The translations under genes were made by a program, and so were the position numbers. Below are positions 1 to 6,404 of a stretch of DNA of 64,000 bases, in pieces. Source of the DNA: Salinibacter altiplanensis (lineage in GTDB: Bacteria > Bacteroidota > Rhodothermia > Rhodothermales > Salinibacteraceae); assembly GCF_002894645.1 (NCBI RefSeq), contig NZ_NCQY01000010.1:1-64000 (forward strand), read 5' to 3'. Position 1 is the stretch's first letter. Each line of letters begins with the position of its first letter. The notes under the pieces were generated by a model, which was not told where the DNA came from, did not search any database, and worked only from the letters and a program-made list of their open reading frames with translations.

Positions 1-207
1 TTCGCTACACCTGACGAAAAGTAGATGCCGTTTTGCTTATCTCTGACGCGCGGAGCCCTTCCTGTGCCCTCCGCACTCGTGATGCCCTCACTTTTCGCAG
101 GTGAGCTTTCCGCTATGCAGCCTGTGGGGAGTGATGTGAACTGAATCGTTCGCTTCGGCGTACGTGCTGTTGAAGTGCAAATTCTTCTGTATCCTCCGTC
201 TCAAACC
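1..207. other. Left-edge non-coding stretch
   Basis: No convincing gene is visible. It contains two short stretches (about 5-30 and 66-115) that loosely resemble the 3' end of the repeat found at 2889-2924 and 4341-4372, with a CACCTGA or CCGCACTC core, but they are too degenerate to call alone. The stretch should carry the promoter of the toxin-antitoxin pair that starts at 208. Confidence 0.4.
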
Positions 208-441
208 ATGGACGTTGCCGAGAAGATCAACAAGCAGGTCCGGCGTCTCCCGGAGCAAACGCAGGCCGAGGTGCTCGACTTCGTGAAGTATCTGCTTACG
301 AAGACCGAGCGGGAACAGGCTCGGGAAGACGAGCAGGAATGGACCCGGCTGTCGCTCGCTTCTGCAATGCGGGAAATGGAGGAAATCCCCGAACCTGAGT
401 ATACGAAAGAAGATCTCGAAGAGCGGTTTTCGTCATCGTGA
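208..441 (+). CDS. DUF2281/VapB-like antitoxin
   Basis: Predicted 77-residue antitoxin of a type II toxin-antitoxin pair. The N-terminal half (MDVAEKINKQVRRLPEQTQ, then EVLDFVKYLL) matches the DUF2281-type pattern of a helix that reads LPE..Q.EVLDFV.YL, followed by a charged, probably disordered toxin-binding tail rich in Glu and Asp. I chose the ATG at 208 because family members start with this helix; an in-frame GTG at 175 would add 11 unusual residues. The stop codon overlaps the GTG start of the next gene (GTGA, 438-441), which implies translational coupling with the toxin. Such antitoxins usually neutralise the toxin and autorepress the operon; neither activity is shown by sequence alone. 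Confidence 0.7.
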   Translation: MDVAEKINKQVRRLPEQTQAEVLDFVKYLLTKTEREQAREDEQEWTRLSLASAMREMEEIPEPEYTKEDLEERFSSS

Positions 442-794
442 AGGAATCTGGTCAGATCGTTCTCTTTCGATTTCCGCGAACGGATTTGGCGGAGGGCAAG
501 CTTCGTCCCGCATTGTTGATGAGTGAAGCGCCGGGTCCATACGACGACTGGCTGATCTGCATGATCTCCTCGCAGCTACATCAGCAGATCGAGGGATTCG
601 ATGAGTTGATCGAGGAAGGGGACAGCGACTTCCAGCAGTCGGGACTGAAGAAGACGAGTGTTGTGCGAATCAGTCGCTTGGCGGTTGTGGAGGGAGAAGT
701 CCTTGAGGGAAGAATTGGACGAATCAGTCCTGATCGGGTGCAGCGGATTCGAAGGCGACTCACAGAGTGGATTAGAGAAGGCAAGAGGAACTGA
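438..794 (+). CDS. MazF/PemK-family toxin (probable endoribonuclease)
   Basis: A 118-residue protein of usual MazF/PemK length. The N-terminus has the family pattern GQIVLFRFP.TDL...KLRPALLM, in which the RPAL segment forms part of the RNA-binding groove, followed by DDWLICMISSQ, matching the conserved strand with the catalytic-site Ser/Thr. The C-terminal half (GL..TSVVRISRL.VVEGEVL, then a GRI helix) also fits. It starts with GTG inside the stop of the DUF2281-like antitoxin, so the two form one operon. Homologues cleave mRNA to arrest growth; here that is inferred from family membership. The gene looks intact. Confidence 0.78.
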   Translation: MKESGQIVLFRFPRTDLAEGKLRPALLMSEAPGPYDDWLICMISSQLHQQIEGFDELIEEGDSDFQQSGLKKTSVVRISRLAVVEGEVLEGRIGRISPDRVQRIRRRLTEWIREGKRN

Positions 795-972
795 GCGAGG
801 GGGTTGCGGCTGGATACCCCCCGTTAGAGGTGACGGAGGACCGTTGCTGTAATCAGTTGAGGTCTGATAGGCAGTTTCGGCGTCTCTGAACGGGAGTAGA
901 TAGGCTAGAGAATGGAAGCTCCCTGCCAACGCTTTCACTTTCGCTGGATCGAGTTCTGATTGGCGTTTTCCT

Positions 973-1005
973 GCCCTCCGCACCTCAGCTACTACGATAC
1001 GGCGC
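973..1005 (+). repeat. Degenerate copy of the accessory-region repeat end
   Basis: CCCTCCGCACCTCAGCTACT, continuing ACGATACGGCGC, lines up with the end of the repeat at 2889-2924 (CCCTTGCACCTGAGCTCAAT followed by CGTTATGCGGCGC). It is preceded, as there, by an ACTTTCG/ACTTCGG-type stretch. It lies about 150 bp before the next small gene. The similarity is partial and was judged by eye. Confidence 0.4.
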
Positions 1006-1154
1006 TACCGTCGTACGCTCTCTCCGCTCCATATCGTGGCGAGCTGACTGTGTCACGCGGCTGTTGTGCCAGTACGCATAGGACTTGCGATCGGTACGGC
1101 TGGCGATTCGTGTGCTGCCACAACTCCCCATTGCTTTCAGATATCAGGACCGTC

Positions 1155-1361
1155 ATGTGGGAAGCAGTACTGTTGATCGGAATTATTGTGATCGGACTCG
1201 GCATCTTAAGGAGAACAACGAGCTGGGGGAAAGGGGTTGCGCTCGCGGGTGCGACTGGCATCGTGGTCGCGTTGGTCGTTGCGGGACCGGAGATGATGAA
1301 CGCTGCTCAGCAGGCGTACCAGGAAGGCCGGGCGGCCGGGCAGGGGTGGCCGGAGCAGTGA
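1155..1361 (+). CDS. Small two-helix membrane protein, unknown function
   Basis: A 68-residue protein with two hydrophobic segments, WEAVLLIGIIVIGLGIL (about residues 2-18) and VALAGATGIVVALVVAGPEM (about 28-47), separated by the short basic loop RRTTSWGK. It ends in a polar tail rich in Gln and Gly. It would be a small integral inner-membrane protein with both termini on the same side. The ATG at 1155 gives the compact two-helix protein; the frame can be extended upstream to about 960, but that part is not protein-like. It stands alone between repeat-like sequences in the accessory region. I do not recognise the family. Confidence 0.5.
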   Translation: MWEAVLLIGIIVIGLGILRRTTSWGKGVALAGATGIVVALVVAGPEMMNAAQQAYQEGRAAGQGWPEQ

Positions 1362-1675
1362 GGAAGCCATTTGTTGCGCATCGTTGCGCGTGAGGACCTC
1401 CCACCATTGCACTTTCCACACGCCCCGGCCCCCTCCGAGGCAGGTGGTACACCAGAGATGGGATCGGGGGACAGCACAATCGACACCCCACCTGCCCCCG
1501 GACTGCTGCTGGGGATGTGAGGCGCTGACTGCACGGTTTGGGGTCCCGGCGCTCCCCGGCGCTCCCCGGCGCACCGCTCATGGCGCGTCGTCGGCGACGG
1601 TGTTCGCACCCGAGCCCCGCAGGACTCATCGCGTCGGGCGGGGCCGTCGTTCCTCCGTCCGGGGGTCAACGTTAG
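1362..1675. other. Non-coding stretch next to the duplicated segment
   Basis: No gene is supported here; the long open frames are GC-rich artefacts. The right part (from about 1577) is the left arm of a segment repeated at 6047-6140, sharing TCGTCGGCGACGGTGTTCGC and the following CGAGCCCC block. Bases 1548-1572 hold 2.5 copies of a 10-bp unit, GGCGCTCCCC. Confidence 0.5.
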
Positions 1676-1922
1676 TCAGGCGGGCGCAGGCGGAACGGGA
1701 TCGTTCCCCACGTCCTCCCCCGCAGACGGCGAGGCGCCATTCCCGGTCCCCGATCGAACCTCGGCCCACGTATCGTTGCCCGCAAGGAGCCGCTTTGCCT
1801 CGGCAAGGGAGACGTCAAGGATATCCAGAATCAGGCGGAGGGCCTCCAGGCGCGAATGGCCGTCCCGGCGCAGCCGACGGAAGGTGGTCTCGATCTGTTC
1901 GTCGCCCAGCGGGGCCGGGCGG
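1577..1922. repeat. Direct repeat, copy 1 (about 346 bp)
   Basis: This segment is similar to 6047-6387 in the same orientation. The coding part (1676-1922 against 6141-6387) aligns without any gap at about 83% identity by eye, and a run of roughly 70 bases around 1840-1910 is almost perfect. Similarity stops abruptly at 1922, where an unrelated AraC-family fragment begins, and fades before 1577. The two copies bracket about 4.1 kb of accessory genes. Confidence 0.8.
1676..1922 (-). pseudogene. 5'-truncated copy of the L7/L12-like small gene
   Basis: The - strand frame encodes RPAPLGDEQIETTFRRLRRD and continues almost identically to the intact gene at 6141-6404, ending at the equivalent stop codon. 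The first six codons of the intact gene (MTTDSD) are missing, because the similarity breaks at 1922 where unrelated DNA begins. The frame runs on upstream but has no plausible start. Its 3' end is complete and the differences from the other copy are largely conservative, so it looks like a gene end left behind by an insertion rather than random decay. Confidence 0.7.
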
Positions 1923-1931
1923 CGCGGGGGG

Positions 1932-2297
1932 CTCGAGCCGGACGACTGGCTATGCGCCCTTTCCGATCCGCACGTTGGACGGGCCCTTACCGCCATGCAC
2001 GACGACCCGGCCCGTTCGTGGACGGTCGACGCGCTTGCCGGAGAGGCCCTCCTGTCCCGAACGGCGTTTGCGGAGCAGTTCAATCGTTTCGTGGGAGAGC
2101 CTCCCATCGAACACCTCACCCGGCTTCGGATGCACCGGGCGCGACAGGTGCTTCTCGATGCCGACCGCACGGTCGGGGAGGCAACCGCCGCCGCTGGGTA
2201 CCAATCGGTGTCCTCGTTCAGCAAAGCTTTTAAGCGGTGGAGCGACATGCCGCCAGGGGCGTTCCAGAAGTCAAACGCTGAAGATAGGAGATCATAA
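1932..2297 (+). pseudogene. AraC-family regulator, C-terminal fragment
   Basis: The + strand frame from about 1932 reads as the C-terminal AraC/XylS DNA-binding domain of cupin-type AraC regulators: DDW..ALSDPHVGRALTAMH, then WTVDALAGEALLSRTAFAEQ (first helix-turn-helix), then EATAAAGYQSVSSFSKAFKR (second helix-turn-helix), ending at a TAA at 2295-2297. The N-terminal effector domain is absent, and the frame runs upstream into the antisense of the L7/L12-like relic. Both helix-turn-helix units look sound, so the part was functional when acquired. The stop codon lies inside TCATAACAC, which resembles the CATAACAC at 4180-4187. Confidence 0.75.
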
Positions 2298-2430
2298 CAC
2301 GCCACGACAGCCAACGACGGGCCGACGCTGTTTTCACAGGGGGGTGTCTCCTGAGCACTCCTCACAGGTTTTGAGGCCCGTCGCGGCTGAATTTGACGTT
2401 ACAGCGACTCAAGATGAGGACGAGTCTCTT

Positions 2431-2703
2431 ATGCTAGCGCATCTGAAGGGAAGGCCGCTCTGGTACAAAGTGTGGGCAGTCACGACAGGACTCGCCGCAT
2501 CATTCGTGGCGGTCCGCCTGTTCTACACCGACGAGTTGCAGCAAGTTGATCATGCGCTGCTGGCTTTCGCTCTGGTATCAGGTCTTCTCAACTCGTTCCT
2601 GGTTCCGACAGAGGACGCAGACACGCACACATCGCGGAAAAGGAGAGCGACCATCATTGCCGTTTGCTTCGGAGCTGGACTTATCGCTGCGTTGATCCTC
2701 TGA
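2431..2703 (+). CDS. Small membrane protein, unknown function
   Basis: A 90-residue protein with three hydrophobic stretches: WAVTTGLAASFVAVRLFY (about 15-32), ALLAFALVSGLLNSFLV (about 42-58) and ATIIAVCFGAGLIAALIL (about 73-90). The loops are charged (DELQQVD, then TEDADTHTSRKRR), and the basic loop before the last helix suggests which side stays in the cytoplasm. The start is the ATG at 2431; the frame is open further upstream, but that part overlaps the AraC fragment and is not protein-like. I do not recognise the family. It is one of several single small genes in the accessory region. Confidence 0.5.
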   Translation: MLAHLKGRPLWYKVWAVTTGLAASFVAVRLFYTDELQQVDHALLAFALVSGLLNSFLVPTEDADTHTSRKRRATIIAVCFGAGLIAALIL

Positions 2704-2810
2704 GGGCCGACGATGTTTGCAGGGGGATGCGCGCTATACCCCTGTCCTATGGCTGAAAATGGGCACGAGCCGCTTTCAGACAAGGTGGGCTGGGCGGGTT
2801 CGACTTCGCT

Positions 2811-2924
2811 GGTCGAGAGTGGCGATGTGGGGGAATGGATACTTCGGCGGGCAGAGCCGTTTGGTAAAATGGCTTCTGCTTAGGAAAGCCCCCCTTGCAC
2901 CTGAGCTCAATCGTTATGCGGCGC
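2811..2924 (+). repeat. Accessory-region repeat A, attC-like end
   Basis: Three blocks are shared with repeat B at 4256-4373: GGTCGAGAGTG, then GGATACTTCGGCGGGC followed by GTTTGG, then CCCTTGCACCTGAGCTCAAT running into CGTTATGCGGCGC. The CTCAAtCGTTATGC terminus resembles the L'/R' end of integron attC sites (for example CTCAAGCGTTAG). The element ends 36 bp before the HAD phosphatase start. No matching RYYYAAC left end was found between the previous gene and this repeat, so a complete attC is not established. Confidence 0.5.
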
Positions 2925-2960
2925 CCCCCACCGGCGGAGGTGTAACCCCCGAGATCTAAA

Positions 2961-3731
2961 ATGATTGCAGAACAATTCGACGTCATTCTGCTCGATCTCG
3001 ACGGCGTTGTATACGTGGGGGACACTTTACTTCCAGGAGCGGACTGGGCTCTCCGGCGTCTGCGCGAACGTGGAAAGACCCTTCGCTTTCTGACGAACGA
3101 TCCCCGTCCAACCCGAGATGGGGTCGTCGCGCGACTCGAACGCCTTGGCGTTGAGGCACGCGTGCAGGAAGTAGTGACCTGCGGGTGGGCGACGGCTGTT
3201 TCCCTGCGTGAGGCCGGGCTCGAATCGGTGTACGTCGTAGGAAGCGAAGGGCTCTGCCGCGAGCTTGAGCGTGCAGGGCTGCGGTTAACGGACGACGGCG
3301 CAGACGCGGTCGTCATCGGGTGCGACAGTCGCGTTTCCTATCCGCACATCAAGCGCGCGGCCCGGCTCATTCGAAAAGGAGCACAGTTTGTAGCGACGAA
3401 CGAAGATCCGACCTTTCCGACGCCGGAAGGCCCGGCTCCCGCCACCGGGACCATTGTCGCGGCGGTCCGTACGGCAGCCGATGCTACTCCCGATGTTGTG
3501 GGGAAGCCACACCCAGAGATGTTCGAAGCTGCCCTGAACGGCCGGAACCCAGCAGCGGCCCTGATGGTGGGCGACCGTCTGACGACCGACATCCTCGGGG
3601 CGAAACAGATGGGGATTGCAGCCCTCCTTTTGCGGCGTGAAAACGGCCGGCCTCTGGAGCAAGAAACAGCGGCAACGCCGGACCGAGTGATTTCTTCGCT
3701 CACTGATCTTCTGCCCGAGGATTCTTCTTAG
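2961..3731 (+). CDS. HAD-superfamily phosphatase (NagD/class IIA type)
   Basis: A 256-residue protein of usual length for the NagD/AraL group. Motif I is DLDGVVY (nucleophile Asp12, acid-base Asp14), motif II is LTND at 44-47, motif III Lys182 lies in GKPHPEMF, and motif IV is GDRLTTDI at about 204-211, with Asp205 and Asp210 for magnesium. The region between motifs II and III is the class IIA cap. Members dephosphorylate small phosphometabolites such as phosphoglycolate, sugar phosphates or p-nitrophenyl phosphate; the substrate here is unknown. It shares an operon with the NUDIX gene (one base between stop and start), and both sit between a 12-bp inverted repeat (2913-2924 and 4174-4185). 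Confidence 0.85.
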   Translation: MIAEQFDVILLDLDGVVYVGDTLLPGADWALRRLRERGKTLRFLTNDPRPTRDGVVARLERLGVEARVQEVVTCGWATAVSLREAGLESVYVVGSEGLCRELERAGLRLTDDGADAVVIGCDSRVSYPHIKRAARLIRKGAQFVATNEDPTFPTPEGPAPATGTIVAAVRTAADATPDVVGKPHPEMFEAALNGRNPAAALMVGDRLTTDILGAKQMGIAALLLRRENGRPLEQETAATPDRVISSLTDLLPEDSS

Positions 3732-3732
3732 G

Positions 3733-4173
3733 ATGAGTAGCGATTCGCTCGCCATTCGACCTGGCGTCGCAGGGGTGGTCTTCAACCCAGACGGCGATAT
3801 CTTAATGCACAAGCGGCGAGTAGGGCACGGGTGGGCTCCACCGAGTGGAGCCGTCGAACCGGAAGAAGACGTCCGTTCGGCACTGAAGCGAGAACTGGAC
3901 GAAGAGGCCTCCTTGGAAATCGAAATCACTCGGTTCGTCGGGCTCTACTCAGACCCCACGTTTCAAATTGTGGAGTTCCCCACCGGAGAAGCCATCCACT
4001 TCGTTACGAGCCTCTTCGTCTGTCGTGCGTCAAGCAGCCAGTTTGAAGGATCCGAGGAAGGAATCGCGTGGGGATGGTATGCCCCAGAGGAGCTGCCAGA
4101 ACCGCTGCTTCCATACGCCGAACGGTGGCTGGACGACACCATCGCGGAGCATCCTCAACCGATAGTTCAGTGA
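3733..4173 (+). CDS. NUDIX hydrolase
   Basis: A 146-residue single-domain NUDIX protein. The Nudix box spans about residues 39-61 (GAVEPEEDVRSALKRELDEE then ASL), with the GX5EX7REUXEE pattern complete. The N-terminal strand GVAGVVFNPDGDILMHKRR is typical of (deoxy)nucleoside diphosphate derivative or 8-oxo-dGTP pyrophosphatases, but specificity cannot be read. A C-terminal WYAPEELPEPL motif is also common in the family. The start ATG at 3733 follows the HAD stop by one base, so the pair is probably co-translated. A NUDIX plus phosphatase pair could release and then dephosphorylate a nucleotide product; that is inference. Confidence 0.85.
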   Translation: MSSDSLAIRPGVAGVVFNPDGDILMHKRRVGHGWAPPSGAVEPEEDVRSALKRELDEEASLEIEITRFVGLYSDPTFQIVEFPTGEAIHFVTSLFVCRASSSQFEGSEEGIAWGWYAPEELPEPLLPYAERWLDDTIAEHPQPIVQ

Positions 4174-4373
4174 GCGCCGCATAACACTACAGACGGCTTG
4201 ACAAGGGGCGGGTGCCGGGTTCGATTGAAGAGAGCTGAAACGGGTTCGGCATCATTGACCGAGAGTGCTCACGCAAGCGGACGGACACTTCGGCGGGCGA
4301 AGTCATTTGGCGCAGCAGACTCTATTCAGCGAAGAAAGAGTCCCTTGCACCCCAGCTTCACGTTGTGCCGCGC
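4174..4373 (+). repeat. Accessory-region repeat B, complete attC-like element
   Basis: The element starts directly after the NUDIX stop with GCGCCGCATAAC and ends with CCAGCTTCACGTTGTGCCGC (then GC). The two ends are an imperfect inverted repeat: GCATAAC at 4179-4185 fits the attC RYYYAAC rule, and GTTGTGC at 4362-4368 nearly fits GTTRRRY. The length from end to end is about 190 bp, at or above the long end for known attC sites. The right half shares blocks with repeat A. No integrase gene is in the window, so this is a resemblance only. Confidence 0.5.
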
Positions 4374-4449
4374 GAGATCTTTTGGAACCAGCCATGAATG
4401 AGTTCTCTTCTCAAACTGGATCGCTTTGTTTCCAAAACAAAAAAATACG

Positions 4450-4638
4450 ATGGCAGCACTTGAGCCGAACAAGTTTCTCACTACCGCCGGTCTAATTTTG
4501 GGAGCTGTTGGCACAATGTCTGGCATTGCCCTGTCTTCGGCAATTGCCGCTACCTCGTTGACCTACGGAATGGCCACAGGCGTGTGGTCGGCCATCACGG
4601 GGACAGTTCTTACGATCGTAGACTTTGGTGAATCTTAG
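4450..4638 (+). CDS. Small hydrophobic protein, unknown function
   Basis: A 62-residue protein, MAALEPNKFLTTAGLILGAV followed by GTMSGIALSSAIAATSLTYGMA and a short polar end. The long Gly/Ala-rich hydrophobic stretch could form one or two membrane helices or a secreted hydrophobic peptide. The ATG at 4450 is preferred; an upstream TTG at 4426 would add eight residues. No Shine-Dalgarno is evident, and an A-rich stretch precedes the start. It stands alone after repeat B in the accessory region. The family is not recognised. Confidence 0.4.
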   Translation: MAALEPNKFLTTAGLILGAVGTMSGIALSSAIAATSLTYGMATGVWSAITGTVLTIVDFGES

Positions 4639-4912
4639 CCCTCCAAATCATTGCCAATCGACAGAACCTGATTTGTTCGGCCGGGCGGACCATGGGGAAC
4701 TGGGCTCGATCATCACTCATGTCAAGATTTGCTCTTTGTCTTCCTCGTGTTGAGGATGCAGGCATACCCCCGTTGCAGCCGACGAGGAGCAGGGGCCAGA
4801 TTCAGCCGGTAGCGTCTCTCGTCCCCCTTTAACGTTGCTCGTCGCAATTGAATTCTACCGTTATCCCCACACCAGTTGAATAGAGTTTTCTAAATCAAAT
4901 CGAGCGTGAAGT
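4639..4912. other. Non-coding stretch between two accessory genes
   Basis: No gene was found. The base composition is lower in GC than the core genome. It must hold the promoter of the DUF2059 gene; AT-rich DNA just upstream (TAGAGTTTTCTAAATCAAAT, 4881-4900) is the likeliest place, but I could not fix promoter boxes with confidence. Confidence 0.35.
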
Positions 4913-5359
4913 ATGAGATACCTAAAATCGGTCACTGCTCTTGTGCTGCTTCTCACGTTTGCAGGTGTTGCCTCTGCTCAGGAAACTGACAGGGATGCGA
5001 AAGCAGAGCTGCGCCAAGCCGCCAAGGAGTATCTGGAAGTGCAACCAGTCGAGAAGATGATGAGCGACGTTGCTGAGAAGACGACCGCACAAATGCCTGG
5101 TGAAAGGAAAGAAATGACGCAAGCACTGATGGACGAAGTGAGGTACGATACCCTGCGGACCGCTATGATTGACGCCATGACAGCTACTTTTACGGTCGAG
5201 GAGATAGAAGCCCTGACACAGTTTTACAGCACGCCAGAGGGACGCTCAGTTATGGAAAAGATGAGCACCTACATGGCCGAAGTGCAGCCTGTCATAATGA
5301 AAGAAGTGCGGCGGTCGATGAAGCAGGTGATGCAGACGTATCAGGAAGAGAAGCAGTAG
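4913..5359 (+). CDS. DUF2059-family secreted protein
   Basis: A 148-residue precursor with a clear signal peptide (MRYLKSVTALVLLLTFAGVA, then SAQE, cleavage expected after about residue 22). The mature part is helical and charged, and fits DUF2059: EYLEVQPVEKMMSDV near the start, then FTVEEIEALTQFYSTPEGRS, the most conserved part of the family, then helices with MEKM and EVQPVIMKEV. It is probably periplasmic; its function is unknown. It stands alone in the accessory region and a degenerate repeat end follows at 5383-5414. Confidence 0.75.
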   Translation: MRYLKSVTALVLLLTFAGVASAQETDRDAKAELRQAAKEYLEVQPVEKMMSDVAEKTTAQMPGERKEMTQALMDEVRYDTLRTAMIDAMTATFTVEEIEALTQFYSTPEGRSVMEKMSTYMAEVQPVIMKEVRRSMKQVMQTYQEEKQ

Positions 5360-5382
5360 CGGCAAGGTGTGGGGAGCACATC

Positions 5383-5414
5383 CCGCCACTGCACCTGACG
5401 CTTCACGTATCCGC
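5383..5414 (+). repeat. Degenerate copy of the accessory-region repeat end
   Basis: CCACTGCACCTGACGCTTCA followed by CGTATCCGCC resembles the terminus of repeat B (CCCTTGCACCCCAGCTTCAC, GTTGTGCCGC). It follows the DUF2059 gene by about 25 bp. The rest of 5360-5620 shows no gene. Confidence 0.4.
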
Positions 5415-5620
5415 CTCTTTCTTCTGCCTACAGCTCTGGTGGATGGTTGGTGACTTTCGGAAGCCTCCATGCGTGAGGGTCAGCGCAGGGTAGCTCTCAA
5501 GGTTATGATCACTCCCGCGCCTCTTGCAATCCTCCCTTGAACTTCACTGATCAGAGGGGCACTCAAGCGAGTGCCCAATTCTAGCATAATCCCTTTCCCA
5601 GACCATGCCCTTCCCACGCT

Positions 5621-5845
5621 ATGAAAGTCAAGGTTGGTGAGAAGGGCGTGACTGTGCCCCGTCAGATGCTTGGAGAGGCCAAAGAGGTAGAGATCCGAGA
5701 CGAGAATGGCCGTGTTGTCATTGAGCCAGTTCGAAAGGCTAAGCAGAAGGACGAGGATCCGATCACCGGGCTCAGTCAGGATCCAGTCTCGTGCGGAGCA
5801 GAAGATGCTTCGGTAAACCATGATCAGCACCTTTCCGGGGAATGA
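5621..5845 (+). CDS. AbrB/MazE-type antitoxin (VapB-like)
   Basis: A 74-residue protein with an N-terminal swapped-hairpin AbrB-type DNA-binding domain: MKVKVGEKGVTVPRQMLGEA, then KEVEIRDENGRVVIEPV, about residues 1-38. The Asp-, Glu- and Ser-rich tail is the toxin-binding part in such antitoxins. Its stop overlaps the ATG of the following PIN-domain fragment (ATGA, 5842-5845), the normal vapBC coupling. Its partner toxin is broken, so it may be an orphan antitoxin. Its own reading frame is intact. Confidence 0.72.
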   Translation: MKVKVGEKGVTVPRQMLGEAKEVEIRDENGRVVIEPVRKAKQKDEDPITGLSQDPVSCGAEDASVNHDQHLSGE

Positions 5846-5976
5846 GCCGAGGGTCTGTGGATGCCGGATATCTCATTGCCCTGGGAGCCTCCGATGACCA
5901 ACACCACGAGGAGACGATTCAGCACTGGAGGCAATCGGTGCCTGACAGTTCGTCGATTGTCACGACCACCTACGTC
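5842..5976 (+). pseudogene. Truncated VapC-type PIN-domain toxin
   Basis: The first 45 residues follow the VapC N-terminus: SVDAGYLIALGASDDQHHEE (the Asp is the first metal-binding acid of the PIN active site), then HWRQSVPDSSSIVTTTYV, equivalent to the usual strand with T..V. After about 5976 the frame continues into sequence unlike PIN domains and then into the direct repeat at 6047. The three downstream catalytic acidic positions are lost, so no ribonuclease activity is expected. The start ATG overlaps the antitoxin stop. Confidence 0.72.
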
Positions 5977-6046
5977 CGCTTGGGACGTGCCGGCCACCAT
6001 GGACCGCGCCTGAGTTCCCCCCATCCGGGGACGATCCGGCGCTCGA

Positions 6047-6387
6047 CTCATCGTGCGTCGTCGGCGACGGTGTTCGCACCCGAGCCCCACAGGGCCCTGT
6101 CGCGTCGCTGCGGGGGCTGCCGTCGCCCACCTCCAATTGATCAGCCGGGTGCGGGGGGAACGGGATTGCCCCCTACGTCCTCTCCCATGGAAGACGGGGC
6201 GCCGTCCCCCGTCTCCGACCGGACCTCGGCCCAGGTGTCGTTGCCCGCGAGCAGCCGTTTCGCCTCGGCGAGGGACACGTCGAGCACGTCCAGGATCAGA
6301 CGGAGGGCCTCCAGGCGCGAATGGCCGTCCCGGCGCAGCCGACGGAAGGTGGTCTCGATCTGTTCGTCGCCCGGCGGGGCCGGGCGG
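6047..6387. repeat. Direct repeat, copy 2
   Basis: This is the partner of 1577-1922. It covers the whole 3' portion of the L7/L12-like gene (up to the seventh codon) plus roughly 95 bases beyond its stop codon. The break-off point at 6387/6388 matches 1922/1923 exactly. It is the intact-gene side of the pair. Confidence 0.8.
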
Positions 6388-6404
6388 TCCGAGTCTGTGG
6401 TCAT
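6141..6404 (-). CDS. Small protein resembling the ribosomal L7/L12 C-terminal domain
   Basis: An 87-residue protein. After a polar leader, the core GHSRLEALRLILDVLDVSLA then EAKRLLAGND resembles the helix-turn-helix part of the bL12 C-terminal domain (IKVVREITGLGLKEAKDLV), including the L.EAK.L motif. The N-terminal part (DEQIETTFRRLRRD) and the acidic, Pro/Gly-rich tail are not bL12-like. It is not the ribosomal stalk protein, which is longer with a dimerisation domain. Its ATG overlaps the stop of the P1 peptidase gene (ATGA, 6401-6404), so it is co-translated with that secreted hydrolase. Function unknown; a second, truncated copy lies at 1676-1922. Confidence 0.6.
   Translation of the reverse strand: MTTDSDRPAPPGDEQIETTFRRLRRDGHSRLEALRLILDVLDVSLAEAKRLLAGNDTWAEVRSETGDGAPSSMGEDVGGNPVPPAPG

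Noticed and set aside
1548-1572. Short tandem repeat GGCGCTCCCC, 2.5 copies
   Set aside because: Too short and too few copies to be a CRISPR, VNTR or origin; probably local slippage.
1384-2703. One 439-codon gene covering the AraC fragment and the small membrane protein
   Set aside because: Only the last 90 codons are protein-like; the rest is out of frame with the AraC fragment and the L7/L12-like relic.
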